64,000 nt of DNA from RH-AL1 sp964235705. GTDB taxonomy: Bacteria; Pseudomonadota; Alphaproteobacteria; Rhizobiales; Beijerinckiaceae. The notes under the pieces are model-generated. The model was not told the origin of the DNA and did not search any database. It saw nothing but the letters and a program-made list of their open reading frames with translations. Positions 27,398-36,434 of this stretch are shown here, piece by piece (position 1 is the stretch's first letter; every line of letters starts with the position of its first letter). The DNA is taken from assembly GCA_964235705.1 (NCBI GenBank), contig CAXSDP010000012.1, positions 1-64,000 of the forward strand, written 5' to 3'. Both the position numbers and the translations under genes were made by a program.

Positions 27398-28273
27398 ATG
27401 GCGAAAGACGTCGGCGAATTGCTGGGTGCGCTCGATCTCGAGCGGGTCGGGGATGACCTCTTCCAGGGTCACTCGCCACGGCGCCTGGGCAACCGCCGGC
27501 GGGTCTTCGGTGGTCTCGTCGTCGCCCAGGCCCTGGTCGCGGTCTCGCGCACCGTCGCCGACCGCGTGCCGCACTCGCTGCATTGCTACTTCATCCTGCC
27601 GGGCGAGGTGTCGCTGCCGATCACCTACGAGGTCGACAGGGTGCGCGACGGCCGCAGCTTCGCCACCCGGCGCTGCGGCGCCAGGCAGGGTGGCCGCGTG
27701 ATCTTCGACCTCGTCGCCTCGTTCCAGGCCGCCGATCAGGTCGCCGACCGTGGCCTCGAACATCAGATGCCGAAGCCGGACGCGCCCGAACCGGACGACC
27801 TGCCCACGAGCGCCGAGTTGGAGGTCGCGGTGGGCCACCTCATGCCGCCGGGGCTGAAACACTGGTTCCTGGGGAAGCAGGCGATCGAGGTCCGACCTTG
27901 TGACATCGGCCGCTACGACGCGCGCGACACGCCCCGAAACAGGCAACAAGTGTGGATCCGTGCCAGCGACCGCCTGCCCGACGATCCCGCCGTGCATCGC
28001 GCGGTCCTCGCCTACCTGTCCGACATGACGCTCCTCGACGCCGCGCTGGCACCCCACGGCAGGACCTTGTTCGAGCCGGACCTGGCGGCGGCGAGCCTCG
28101 ATCACGCCCTCTGGTTCCATCGCCCGTTCCGGGCCGACGAGTGGTTGCTGTACGCGCAGGACAGCCCCAACATGTCCGGCAGCCGAGGCCTGACCAGGGG
28201 CCTCATCTTCGATCGGACCGGCATCCTCGTCGCCACCGTCATGCAGGAAGGCCTGATCCGAACGCGCCCCTGA
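27398..28273 (+). CDS. tesB: Acyl-CoA thioesterase II
   Basis: A 291-aa double-hotdog thioesterase that hydrolyses medium- and long-chain acyl-CoA to free acid and CoA. Visible landmarks are RVFGGLVVAQALVAVSRTV in the first hotdog, VDRVRDGRSFATRRCGARQG, and SLDHALWFHRPFRADEWLLY with the catalytic Asp region in the second. The length is normal. It ends the run that starts with the cnoX-like gene. Confidence 0.9.
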   Translation: MAKDVGELLGALDLERVGDDLFQGHSPRRLGNRRRVFGGLVVAQALVAVSRTVADRVPHSLHCYFILPGEVSLPITYEVDRVRDGRSFATRRCGARQGGRVIFDLVASFQAADQVADRGLEHQMPKPDAPEPDDLPTSAELEVAVGHLMPPGLKHWFLGKQAIEVRPCDIGRYDARDTPRNRQQVWIRASDRLPDDPAVHRAVLAYLSDMTLLDAALAPHGRTLFEPDLAAASLDHALWFHRPFRADEWLLYAQDSPNMSGSRGLTRGLIFDRTGILVATVMQEGLIRTRP

Positions 28274-28310
28274 CGCGCCCATCGCTCGCCTCGCCGAACC
28301 TTCCGTGCCG

Positions 28311-28913
28311 TCACGACGGTCCGGTGGCGCCCTTCGCGGCGAAGTGGGTTTCGGCCTGTCGCAGGCAAGCGGCGAAGGCGTCGAGCGAACCGTCATCGGA
28401 TGCGCCAACGATCATCGACCATCCTTGGGCACTGATCCCCTCCGCGATCATCAGGTTGTCCGGCAACCCGAAATCCTCGACGATCATGCCATCACCGGCC
28501 AGGGCGGGATCGGCGCTGGATCCGAAGGCGGCGCGGATGCGGGTGCCAAGGTGCGCGGGCGCCTCCGTGTAGGCGAAGACCGGCCGGCCCAGGGCCAACG
28601 CGTAAGCGACCTCGTAGACGGTCCCGACGTCGGCGCTGATGCCACGGAACGGGGTGAGGTTGGCGACGACCCCGTCGCATCGGCGGAGCAGGTCGATGTT
28701 GGCGTCATAGATGCGTTTGGCGGAGGCCTGGTGCCCCGCATCGTCACCATCGAGCGGGAACAGCCCATCGAACCCCCGCGCCGCGCAGAGCGCCCGCTTG
28801 CGCGCGCCGACCGCCAGCGCGTTCACCAGGAAGACGTCGGGACCGGCGAGGTAGAGCTTGCGCGAGCCCTCGCTCCGCCGATCCGTCGTGCCGATATCGA
28901 GCTCGGCCATCAT
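28311..28913 (-). CDS. Nucleoside 2-deoxyribosyltransferase family protein
   Basis: A 200-aa protein with the family opening KLYLAGPDVFL (about residues 19-29), the acidic NLTPFRGISADVGTVYEV block carrying the likely catalytic Glu, and AYALALGRPVFAYTE. These enzymes exchange or hydrolyse the base on deoxynucleosides or nucleotides in salvage or sanitation. ATG 28913 and ATG 28910 are adjacent, and GGACGGG lies just upstream. It converges with tesB. Confidence 0.85.
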   Translation of the reverse strand: MMAELDIGTTDRRSEGSRKLYLAGPDVFLVNALAVGARKRALCAARGFDGLFPLDGDDAGHQASAKRIYDANIDLLRRCDGVVANLTPFRGISADVGTVYEVAYALALGRPVFAYTEAPAHLGTRIRAAFGSSADPALAGDGMIVEDFGLPDNLMIAEGISAQGWSMIVGASDDGSLDAFAACLRQAETHFAAKGATGPS

Positions 28914-28982
28914 CCCGTCCTTTCATTTCGACTGTTTGTGGCATGGTTGCATATCACTAGCCATCGGCTACGATGGGTTTGG

Positions 28983-29059
28983 GCGCCCCTAGCTCAGCTG
29001 GATAGAGTATCGGGCTTCGAACCCGAGGGTCGTAGGTTCGAATCCTACGGGGCGCGCCA
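28983..29059 (+). tRNA. tRNA-Arg (anticodon TCG)
   Basis: A full cloverleaf can be drawn. The acceptor GCGCCCC pairs with GGGGCGC, and the D arm is GCTC...GAGT. The anticodon stem TCGGG/CCCGA has loop CTTCGAA (anticodon TCG), and the T arm is GTAGG-TTCGAAT-CCTAC. Discriminator G and an encoded CCA (29057-29059) follow. It reads CGA arginine codons. Confidence 0.95.
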
Positions 29060-29072
29060 GCACTGATGCCGG

Positions 29073-29258
29073 TCAGGATGAAACTGCCAAGCTGATGTTG
29101 TGGAAGCGAGACACTTGGGACGTCCTTGCGTCGCCAATCTCGCGGCGGCGCTCGCGCCATTGGGCCGCCTCGACGACCCAGTCGACGAGCCTTGCCAATG
29201 AGGTCGGTGGCCGCGACCGCGTTGTAGGCTTTGTAGCGGCAGAATGGGCGTTTCCCAT
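29073..29258 (-). CDS. Possible small protein downstream of tRNA-Thr
   Basis: An ATG-started frame of 61 codons between the two tRNA genes, with RPPTSLARLVDWVVEAAQWR resembling the start of DUF1127-like small proteins. No clear ribosome binding site is seen and the C-terminal part does not match that family. It may be a remnant or chance ORF. The 29060-29297 interval holds nothing else I can support. Confidence 0.2.
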   Translation of the reverse strand: MGNAHSAATKPTTRSRPPTSLARLVDWVVEAAQWRERRREIGDARTSQVSRFHNISLAVSS

Positions 29259-29297
29259 CGGAAAACAAGAAGGTTCAGCGATGTCAGAGGGCTATGC

Positions 29298-29372
29298 TGG
29301 TGCTGCGAGAGAGGATTGAACTCTCGACCTCTCCATTACCAATGGAGTGCTCTACCACTGAGCTACCGCAGC
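29298..29372 (-). tRNA. tRNA-Thr (anticodon GGT)
   Basis: Reading the minus strand, the acceptor GCTGCGG pairs with TCGCAGC. The D arm is GCTC-AGTGGTA-GAGC. The anticodon stem CTCCA/TGGAG has loop TTGGTAA (anticodon GGT), and the T arm is GAGAG-TTCAATC-CTCTC. Discriminator A and an encoded CCA (29298-29300) are present. It reads ACC/ACU threonine codons. Confidence 0.95.
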
Positions 29373-29481
29373 GAAGGGCCGGTTACCGGGAGGGCGGTCT
29401 TGGGCGCGGGCGTTGTGCCATAGGTGCTTGAGGGTGACAAGGGTGCCGTCCCGTTCGAATGGTGCGTGGTCCCCCCGAGGG

Positions 29482-29883
29482 TCAGGCGAGCGGGGCGTTG
29501 AGGATCCAACGGTGGCCGAACGGGTCGCGGAAGGTCGCGAGCCGGGTGCCCCAGAACGAGTTGGTCGGTTGCGTTTCCGCCTTGGCGCCGAGGCTGGTCG
29601 CTTTGGCGAACACGTCGTCCACCCGCTTCGCGCTCGCGAACTCGAGGCTGATCGACACTGTCACCGCCTCGCCGGGGATGCCGACCCGCGTCTGCCCGAA
29701 CTCGGGGAAAGCGTCGGCCAGCATGATCGAACCGCCATTGATCTCCAGCTCGCAATGGAGGGTCCGCAGGCCGTCCAGCGCCGGCATGAAGGCCTTCTGC
29801 TCGGCGCCGAACACGGTCCTGTAGAAGGTGATGGCGGCCAGCGCGGGGGAACAGGTGAGGTAGGGGGCGACGGGCGGGCGCAT
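29482..29883 (-). CDS. VOC/glyoxalase-superfamily protein, PhnB-like
   Basis: A 133-aa protein of the vicinal-oxygen-chelate fold. The start VAPYLTCSPALAAITFYRTV and the end FWGTRLATFRDPFGHRWILN are typical of the PhnB-like branch, where the aligned His, Glu and Asp positions would bind a metal. Many members have no known substrate; some give bleomycin-type resistance. It stands alone between tRNA-Thr and leuC. Confidence 0.85.
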   Translation of the reverse strand: MRPPVAPYLTCSPALAAITFYRTVFGAEQKAFMPALDGLRTLHCELEINGGSIMLADAFPEFGQTRVGIPGEAVTVSISLEFASAKRVDDVFAKATSLGAKAETQPTNSFWGTRLATFRDPFGHRWILNAPLA

Positions 29884-30101
29884 CGGTGGGCGGGGTCCTC
29901 GCGGGTTGACCGGTGCCGCGAGGTTAAAGCCGACCAGCGCGGCCCTGTCAGCAGATTCCTCGCCCCATCGACTCCCCCGATCGAACGGCGCGCTTTTCTC
30001 GCCGCACCGTTGCGGCTAGGACAGGGCCACATAAATCAAGTCACGACGGGACGGGGTTTCGCCCACGCGCGGTGTCGCGGGGGCACGAGGATGGTTGGGA
30101 C

Positions 30102-31520
30102 ATGGACAAGCCGCGCACGCTCTACGACAAGATCTGGGACGACCACGTCGTCGACGAGCAGGGCGACGGCACGTGCCTCCTCTACATCGATCGCCACCTC
30201 GTCCACGAGGTCACCAGCCCGCAGGCCTTCGAGGGGCTGCGCATGGCCGGGCGCAAGGTCCACGCGCCGGCCCGCACCCTCGCCGTGGTCGACCACAACG
30301 TGCAGACCACCGACAGGTCGCGAGGCATCGACGACCCCGAGAGCCGGTTGCAGGTCGAGACGCTGGCCGCCAACGTCGCCGAGTTCGGCGTCGAGTACTT
30401 CGACGCGCTCGATCCGCGCCAGGGCATCGTCCACATCATCGGACCCGAACAGGGCTTCACCCTGCCCGGCACGACGATCGTGTGCGGTGACAGCCACACC
30501 TCGACCCACGGCGCCTTCGGGGCGCTGGCGCACGGCATCGGCACCTCGGAGGTCGAGCACGTGCTGGCCACCCAGACGCTGATCCAGCGCAAAGCCAAGA
30601 ACATGCGCGTCACCGTTGACGGCGTGGCGGCGCCGGGCGTCACCGCCAAGGATATCATCCTCGCCATCATCGGTGCCATCGGCACGGCGGGCGGCACTGG
30701 CCACGTCATCGAATACGCCGGCGAGGCGGTCCGCGCGCTGTCGCTGGAAGGCCGCATGACGGTGTGCAACATGTCCATCGAGGGCGGTGCGCGCGCCGGC
30801 ATGGTGGCGCCGGACGACGAAACCTTCGCCTACCTCGCCGGACGGCCGCGCGCGCCCAAGGGCGAGGCGTGGGAGCGGGCGGTCGCTTATTGGCGCACGC
30901 TGTTCTCCGACGAGGGCGCCCACTTCGACAAGGAGGTTTGGTTGGATGCCGCCAACCTCGCGCCGATCGTCTCGTGGGGCACCAGCCCGCAGGACGTGAT
31001 CACGGTCGCCGGCACCGTGCCGCGCGCGGACGAGGCGGCGGACGAGCACCGGCGCGCCGCCATCGAGCGCGCGCTCGACTACATGGGCCTGAAGGGCGGC
31101 GAACGGATCACCGACGTCGCGCTCGACAAGGTGTTCATCGGCTCCTGCACGAACGGCCGCATCGAGGACCTGCGCGCGGCGGCGGGGATCGTCGCCGGCC
31201 ACAAGGTCGCCGAGCGGGTCTCGGCGATGGTGGTGCCGGGGTCGGGGTTGGTGAAGGCGCAGGCCGAGGCGGAGGGGCTCGACGCCATCTTCAGGGCGGC
31301 CGGCTTCGAGTGGCGTGAGCCGGGCTGCTCGATGTGCCTGGGCATGAACCCCGACAAGCTGACCCCCGAGCAGCGCTGCGCCTCGACCTCGAACCGCAAC
31401 TTCGAGGGGCGCCAAGGTCCGCGCGGCCGCACCCACCTCGTGTCCCCGGCCATGGCGGCGGCGGCGGCGGTGGCCGGGCATTTCGTCGACGTCCGCGAGT
31501 GGCGTCGAGGACCGGGATGA
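30102..31520 (+). CDS. leuC: 3-isopropylmalate dehydratase large subunit
   Basis: This 472-aa [4Fe-4S] enzyme of leucine synthesis interconverts 2- and 3-isopropylmalate with LeuD. The substrate/cluster region is visible: VCGDSHTSTHGAFGALAHGI, the first cluster Cys in FIGSCTNGRIEDL, and the Cys pair in GCSMCLGMNPD. SNRNFEGRQGPRGRTHLVSP closes the protein. ATG 30102 gives the usual N-terminus (MDKPRTLYDKIWDDHVV). No leuD is adjacent. Confidence 0.95.
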   Translation: MDKPRTLYDKIWDDHVVDEQGDGTCLLYIDRHLVHEVTSPQAFEGLRMAGRKVHAPARTLAVVDHNVQTTDRSRGIDDPESRLQVETLAANVAEFGVEYFDALDPRQGIVHIIGPEQGFTLPGTTIVCGDSHTSTHGAFGALAHGIGTSEVEHVLATQTLIQRKAKNMRVTVDGVAAPGVTAKDIILAIIGAIGTAGGTGHVIEYAGEAVRALSLEGRMTVCNMSIEGGARAGMVAPDDETFAYLAGRPRAPKGEAWERAVAYWRTLFSDEGAHFDKEVWLDAANLAPIVSWGTSPQDVITVAGTVPRADEAADEHRRAAIERALDYMGLKGGERITDVALDKVFIGSCTNGRIEDLRAAAGIVAGHKVAERVSAMVVPGSGLVKAQAEAEGLDAIFRAAGFEWREPGCSMCLGMNPDKLTPEQRCASTSNRNFEGRQGPRGRTHLVSPAMAAAAAVAGHFVDVREWRRGPG

Positions 31521-31746
31521 CGCGCACGCGCCCGACCGGTTCTTGGACGGCGCCACCGGCATCGCCTTGACGGCCCAGGGGCGCGCGTGCGGCACGGTGG
31601 CTTCGACGCCGCTGTCAACAGGTCGGTGCGCGAAACCCCTTGCCGGCGGCATCCATTCCCTCGCATGTTCGGGTCCGACGATGCGAAGGTCGCCGCGAGG
31701 GTGTCGGCGACCCATGGGTGTGGCTTCTTCGTTGGGACGACACGAT

Positions 31747-32718
31747 ATGGCGCTGGCCGATGCGAACGAGCCGTTCCGGCTCTCGTCACCCCGGATCTTC
31801 CTGGTGCGGATCACCGTCTTCCTGATCCTCGTCGGCTTCATCGCGCTCATCCTGTACCAGAAGATCGCCACGGCCTTCTTCGCCAACCCGGGGCTCAACG
31901 GGTTGATCTTCCTCGTACTCTTCGTCGGCATCGTTTACGGCATCCGCAACGTGGCGCGCTTGTTCCGCGAGGCCCGCTGGGTCAACGCGCTTCCCAGGGG
32001 CGAGGCGGCGATCGTCAAGCCGCCGATCCTGCTGGCGCCCATGGCGACGCTGCTCGGCGACAAGCCGCCGTCGCGCCTGATGTCCACCATCACCCTGCGC
32101 GTCATCCTCGATTCCATCGGCACGCGGCTCGACGAGGCCCGCGAGGTGTCGCGCTACCTCACCGGCCTGCTGATCTTCCTCGGCCTGCTCGGCACCTTCT
32201 GGGGCCTGATCGAGACGGTCGGTTCGCTCGGCGGCGTCCTGAGGTCGATGCAGGCGGGTGGCGACGCCGGCGCGATGTTCGACGACCTGAAGAGCAACCT
32301 CGCCGCGCCGCTGGCCGGCATGAGCGTGTCCTTCACCTCGTCGCTGTTCGGCCTGTCCGGCTCGCTGATCCTCGGCTTCCTCGACCTGCAGGCCGGGCAG
32401 GCGCAGAACCGCTTCTACACCGAACTCGAGGATACGCTGAGCGCGCAGGCGTCGATCGAGCCGCCGGAGTCAGGCGCCTCGGCCGGCGGGACGGACCTGC
32501 GCGCCGCGCTCGAGAAGTTGTCGAGTGGAACCGACCCCTCGCACCAGCGCGCCAGCTCCGCCGCCATGGCCAACCTCGCCGACGGGATCCAGGCGCTCGT
32601 CCAGCACATGCGCGCCGAGCAGCAGCAGATCCGTGACTGGGTGGAGGCGCAGGCCGAGCAGAACGGCGAGATCAAGACCCTGCTGCGCCGCTTGGCCTCC
32701 GAGTCGGAGCGCCGGTGA
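31747..32718 (+). CDS. MotA/TolQ/ExbB-like proton-channel protein
   Basis: A 323-aa inner-membrane protein with four hydrophobic segments: about residues 20-42, 48-64, 140-162 (LTGLLIFLGLLGTFWGLIE) and 190-215. The GTFWGLIETVGSLGG and PLAGMSVSFTSSLFGLSGSL stretches match the MotA/TolQ/ExbB pore helices. The C-terminal 100 residues are a soluble helical tail. It probably forms an ion-driven stator with the OmpA-like protein encoded 28 nt downstream. ATG 31747 was chosen as the first Met before the hydrophobic core. No flagellar genes are nearby. Confidence 0.82.
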   Translation: MALADANEPFRLSSPRIFLVRITVFLILVGFIALILYQKIATAFFANPGLNGLIFLVLFVGIVYGIRNVARLFREARWVNALPRGEAAIVKPPILLAPMATLLGDKPPSRLMSTITLRVILDSIGTRLDEAREVSRYLTGLLIFLGLLGTFWGLIETVGSLGGVLRSMQAGGDAGAMFDDLKSNLAAPLAGMSVSFTSSLFGLSGSLILGFLDLQAGQAQNRFYTELEDTLSAQASIEPPESGASAGGTDLRAALEKLSSGTDPSHQRASSAAMANLADGIQALVQHMRAEQQQIRDWVEAQAEQNGEIKTLLRRLASESERR

Positions 32719-32746
32719 TGGCGTCCTTCCTGGCGGGAGCGCCCTG

Positions 32747-33769
32747 ATGCCGTTGGGACGCACGCGGAGTCGTGCCCGGCAGCTGGACTATTGGCCGGGC
32801 TTCGTCGACGCGCTGTCGACGATGCTGCTGGTCATCATCTTCCTGCTGTCCGTCTTCATGCTCGCGCAGTTCTTCCTCGCCCGCGAAGTCACCGGCAAGG
32901 ACACGGCCTTGAGCAAGCTCAACCGGCAGGTCGACGAACTCACCTCGCTCCTGGCGCTGGAACGGGCCGGCAAGCAGACCGCCCAGACCGACCTCGCCGC
33001 CCTGACCTCCACCCTCGATGTCGCCAACGCGGACAAGCGGCGCCTGCAGGGGCTGGTCGACGCCTCCAGCGCTCGCGCGGCGGGGGCCGGTGGCGCGGCG
33101 ACGGCGGCCAACAACGAACTCGACCACGAGAAGCAATTATCCGCCCAGGTGACGGCGCAGGTCGACATCCTCACCCAGCAGATCGCGGCGCTGCGCCGCC
33201 AGCTCGCCGCCATCGAGGACGCGCTGTCCGCCTCCGAGGGCAAGAACAAGGAAAGCCAGGCCAAGATCGCCGACCTGGGGTCGCGCCTCAACGTGGCCTT
33301 GGCGCAGAAGGTCCAGGAACTCGCCCGCTACCGATCGGACTTCTTCGGCCGGCTCCGGCAGATCCTCGGCGACCGACCGGGCGTCCGGGTGGTCGGCGAT
33401 CGCTTCGTGTTCCAATCCGAGGTGCTGTTCGAACCCGGTCAGGCGGCGATCAACGTTGCCGGCCGCGCCGAACTCGACCAGCTCGCGACCGCCCTGATCC
33501 AACTCGAACGCGAGATCCCGCCGGACCTGCCCTGGGTCATGCGCGTCGACGGCCACACCGACAACAAGCCGATCCATTCGGCGCTTTTCCCATCGAACTG
33601 GGACCTCTCCTCCGCGCGCTCCATCGCCGTCGTCCAGGACCTGGTCGGGCGCGGTGTCGACCCGCACCGCTTGGTCGCGGCCGGTTTCGGCGAGTACACG
33701 CCGATCGAGAACGCCGCCGGCGACGATCCCCGTAACCGCCGCATCGAACTGAAGTTGACCGAGCGATGA
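32747..33769 (+). CDS. OmpA/MotB-like peptidoglycan-binding protein with coiled coil
   Basis: A 340-aa protein with one N-terminal membrane span preceded by the motif YWPGFVDALSTMLLVIIFLL, where Asp sits at the membrane edge as in MotB/TolR/ExbD. A long coiled coil follows (about residues 45-185). A C-terminal OmpA domain carries VMRVDGHTDNKPI and NWDLSSARSIAVVQDLV, which bind peptidoglycan. It pairs with the preceding MotA-like protein as a putative stator. GGCGGGAG lies before ATG 32747. The stop overlaps the next small gene (ATGA). Confidence 0.85.
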   Translation: MPLGRTRSRARQLDYWPGFVDALSTMLLVIIFLLSVFMLAQFFLAREVTGKDTALSKLNRQVDELTSLLALERAGKQTAQTDLAALTSTLDVANADKRRLQGLVDASSARAAGAGGAATAANNELDHEKQLSAQVTAQVDILTQQIAALRRQLAAIEDALSASEGKNKESQAKIADLGSRLNVALAQKVQELARYRSDFFGRLRQILGDRPGVRVVGDRFVFQSEVLFEPGQAAINVAGRAELDQLATALIQLEREIPPDLPWVMRVDGHTDNKPIHSALFPSNWDLSSARSIAVVQDLVGRGVDPHRLVAAGFGEYTPIENAAGDDPRNRRIELKLTER

Positions 33770-34113
33770 ACGTACTCGACGAGCGCATGCAGACCCGCAA
33801 CGCCGACAAGGCCCAAGCGCTGGGCGAGATCGCCGCCGTGCTGGCGATGATCGACGCCGAGCACCGCGAGCCCGACACCTGGGAGCGCTTGTGCCTGTTG
33901 CGCGCCTTCAGCCTGATCAGCTGTGGCTGCTACCTGCTGGCGGTGATGGAGGCGCGTGACGCCTCGCTGAAGCCCGGCCAGGCGCTCGACGAGTGGGCGG
34001 CCGAGCCGACGATGGAGCACCTCGACCTGTTGACCCTGTTCGAGGCGCTCAAGGAGGCGATGGCGGAGGACGCGCGGTTGTATCCCCACCTCGGCCCGAT
34101 GGCGCTGGGGTGA
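33766..34113 (+). CDS. Small conserved-looking protein in the stator-like operon
   Basis: A 115-aa soluble, mostly helical, acidic protein (ERLCLLRAFSLISCGCYLLA near the middle). It has no signal peptide and no recognised family. It is translationally coupled to the OmpA-like gene (4-nt overlap), so it is likely to serve the same complex. It ends 74 nt before obg. Confidence 0.7.
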   Translation: MNVLDERMQTRNADKAQALGEIAAVLAMIDAEHREPDTWERLCLLRAFSLISCGCYLLAVMEARDASLKPGQALDEWAAEPTMEHLDLLTLFEALKEAMAEDARLYPHLGPMALG

Positions 34114-34187
34114 GGTGACGTCGGCCGCGTATCGAAGGAAGCGAAACGCGCGTGCAATCGAGCGCGCGTGCCCTTACATGACCACCC

Positions 34188-35222
34188 ATGCAATTCCTCG
34201 ATCAAGCCCGTGTCTTCGTCCGCTCCGGTGACGGCGGAGCCGGCTGCGTCTCGTTCCGGCGCGAGAAATTCATCGAGTTCGGCGGGCCGGATGGCGGCGA
34301 TGGCGGCAAAGGCGGCGACGTGATCGTCGAGTGCGTCGCCGGCCTCAACACGCTGATCGACTTCCGCTACCAGCAGCATTTCAAGGGCCGTACCGGCATG
34401 CACGGCATGGGCAAGAACCGCGCGGGCGGCAAGGGGCCGGACGCCGTGTTGCGCGTGCCGGTCGGCACCCAGCTCTACGACGAGGACGAGGACGAGCCCT
34501 TCGCCGACATGACGGCGGTGGGCCAGAGCCTCCGCGTCTGCCGGGGCGGCAACGGCGGTTTCGGCAACGCCTATTTCAAGTCGGCGACCAACCAGGCGCC
34601 GCGCCGTGCCAACCCCGGCGAGGCCGGCGAGGAGCGCACGCTGGTGATGCGCCTCAAGCTGATCGCCGACGCCGGCCTCGTCGGCCTGCCCAACGCCGGC
34701 AAGTCGACTTTCCTCTCGGTCGTCTCCGCCGCCAAGCCGAAGATCGGCGATTATCCCTTCACAACGCTCCACCCGCAGCTCGGCGTCGTCGGGCTCGACG
34801 AGCGCGAGTTCGTGCTAGCGGACATTCCCGGCCTGATCGAGGGCGCCCACGAGGGCGTCGGCCTGGGCGACCGCTTCCTCGGCCACGTCGAGCGGTGCCG
34901 GGTGATCCTCCACCTGGTCGACGCCAACGGCGAGCACGCCGGCCGCGATTACCGCACCGTGCGCGCCGAGCTCGACGCCTACGGCGGCGGCCTGACGACC
35001 AAGCGCGAGATCGTCGCCCTGTCGAAGGTCGACGCGGCCGAGCCCGAGCACCTCAGGAAGCAGGTGGACCGGTTGCGCCGCGCCTGCGGGGCGACGCCGA
35101 TGCGGCTATCGTCGGCCGCCCGCACCAACGTCACGCCCGTGTTGCGCGCGCTCACCACCGCCATCGACGAGGGCAAGACGGCGGAGGCGCAAGGCGAGAA
35201 GGTCGAGGCGTGGCGGCCGTGA
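34188..35222 (+). CDS. obgE: GTPase Obg/CgtA (ribosome assembly)
   Basis: A 344-aa protein. The N-terminal Gly-rich Obg fold (residues 1-158: GDGGAGCVSFRREKFIEFGG and NRAGGKGPDA) precedes a GTPase domain with G1 GLPNAGKST, G2 in YPFTTL, G3 DIPGLIEGA and the G4-like LSKVD. The variable C-terminal OCT domain is lacking. It acts in 50S maturation and growth control. obg and proB are adjacent in many alphaproteobacteria, as here. Confidence 0.95.
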   Translation: MQFLDQARVFVRSGDGGAGCVSFRREKFIEFGGPDGGDGGKGGDVIVECVAGLNTLIDFRYQQHFKGRTGMHGMGKNRAGGKGPDAVLRVPVGTQLYDEDEDEPFADMTAVGQSLRVCRGGNGGFGNAYFKSATNQAPRRANPGEAGEERTLVMRLKLIADAGLVGLPNAGKSTFLSVVSAAKPKIGDYPFTTLHPQLGVVGLDEREFVLADIPGLIEGAHEGVGLGDRFLGHVERCRVILHLVDANGEHAGRDYRTVRAELDAYGGGLTTKREIVALSKVDAAEPEHLRKQVDRLRRACGATPMRLSSAARTNVTPVLRALTTAIDEGKTAEAQGEKVEAWRP

Positions 35223-35256
35223 GGACGGGTGGAATCCCCTCCCCGCTCGCTATGGC

Positions 35257-36414
35257 ATGGCGTCGCGAGGCGAGCGCACGGGTGTGACACCGCCTGACCC
35301 CGCGATCCCTCGTCTCGCCGACTTTCGCCGCATCGTCGTCAAGGTCGGCTCCTCGCTCCTCGTCGATGCCGACGGGGTGCGCCGGGACTGGCTCGAAACG
35401 CTCGCCACCGACATCGCCGCGCTCCAGGCGCGCGGCGCCGAGGTGATGGTGGTATCCTCCGGCTCCATCGCGCTCGGCCGGCGGATGCTGGAGCTGCCGC
35501 CCGGGACGCTGAGGCTCGAGGATAGCCAAGCCGCCGCCGCCGTGGGACAGATCGCGCTCGCCCGCACCTGGGCGGAGGCGCTGGGCCGGCACGCGATCAC
35601 GGCCGGGCAGATCCTGGTGACCTTCGCCGACACGGAGGAGCGCCGCCGCTACCTCAACGCGCGCGCCACCATCGGCCGGTTGCTGGCGATGCGCGCGGTG
35701 CCGGTGCTGAACGAGAACGACAGCGTCGCCACCGCCGAGATCCGCTACGGCGACAACGACAGGCTCGCCGCCCGCGTCGCGACCATGGCCTCGGCCGACC
35801 TGCTGATCCTGCTGTCCGACGTCGCCGGCCTCTACAACGCGCCGCCGGCGGGCAATCCCGGCGCCACGCTGATCCCGCTGGTGCCCCGCGTGACAGCCGC
35901 CATCGAGGCGATGGCGGGCGAGGCCGCCTCTCCCCTGTCGCGCGGCGGCATGCGGACCAAGGTCGAGGCGGCCAAAATCGCGACCACCGGCGGCACCACG
36001 ATGCTGATCGCCGACGGTCGCGTGCCCCACCCGGTGCGGCGCCTCGTCGAGGGTGGTCCGTGCACCTGGTTCCCGTCCCCCTCCAACCCCGTGACCGCGC
36101 GCAAGAAGTGGATCGCCGGGTCGTTGGAGCCGCGCGGCACGCTGTGGGTGGACGAGGGGGCGGCGCGGGCGATCGGCGCCGGCAATTCCCTGCTGCCGGC
36201 GGGGGTGCGCCGGTTGGACGGCGCGTTCAAGCGTGGCGACTGCGTGTTGATCCGCACAGAGGCGGGCGAGGTCGGGCGAGGGCTCGTCACCTACTCCGCC
36301 GAGAAAGCCGAACTCATCATCGGTCGCCGCTCCCACGACATAGAGCGGGTGCTGGGCGCACCGGGACGGGCGGAGCTGATCCACCGCGACGACATGGTGC
36401 TCGCCGGCGACTGA
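35257..36414 (+). CDS. proB: Glutamate 5-kinase
   Basis: This 385-aa enzyme phosphorylates glutamate as the first step of proline synthesis. The amino acid kinase domain begins RRIVVKVGSSLLVDADGV and includes PVLNENDSVATAEIRYGDND and LSDVAGLY. A PUA domain follows from about residue 285. The start is ambiguous: ATG 35257 or GTG 35284; the former is used. No proA follows directly. Confidence 0.93.
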   Translation: MASRGERTGVTPPDPAIPRLADFRRIVVKVGSSLLVDADGVRRDWLETLATDIAALQARGAEVMVVSSGSIALGRRMLELPPGTLRLEDSQAAAAVGQIALARTWAEALGRHAITAGQILVTFADTEERRRYLNARATIGRLLAMRAVPVLNENDSVATAEIRYGDNDRLAARVATMASADLLILLSDVAGLYNAPPAGNPGATLIPLVPRVTAAIEAMAGEAASPLSRGGMRTKVEAAKIATTGGTTMLIADGRVPHPVRRLVEGGPCTWFPSPSNPVTARKKWIAGSLEPRGTLWVDEGAARAIGAGNSLLPAGVRRLDGAFKRGDCVLIRTEAGEVGRGLVTYSAEKAELIIGRRSHDIERVLGAPGRAELIHRDDMVLAGD

Positions 36415-36434
36415 GCGGCGGGGCCGCCCTTGCC

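Noticed and set aside
28957..29268. Minus-strand frame over tRNA-Arg
   Set aside because: Its C-terminal part is simply the tRNA read backwards, a known source of false proteins.
29060..29297. Mobile-element remnant between the two tRNAs
   Set aside because: No transposase or integrase motif, no terminal repeats and no tRNA fragment duplication were found.
31747..34113. Zorya-type phage defence (ZorA/ZorB)
   Set aside because: The stator-like pair recalls ZorAB, but ZorC, ZorD and ZorE homologues are absent and the neighbours are housekeeping genes.
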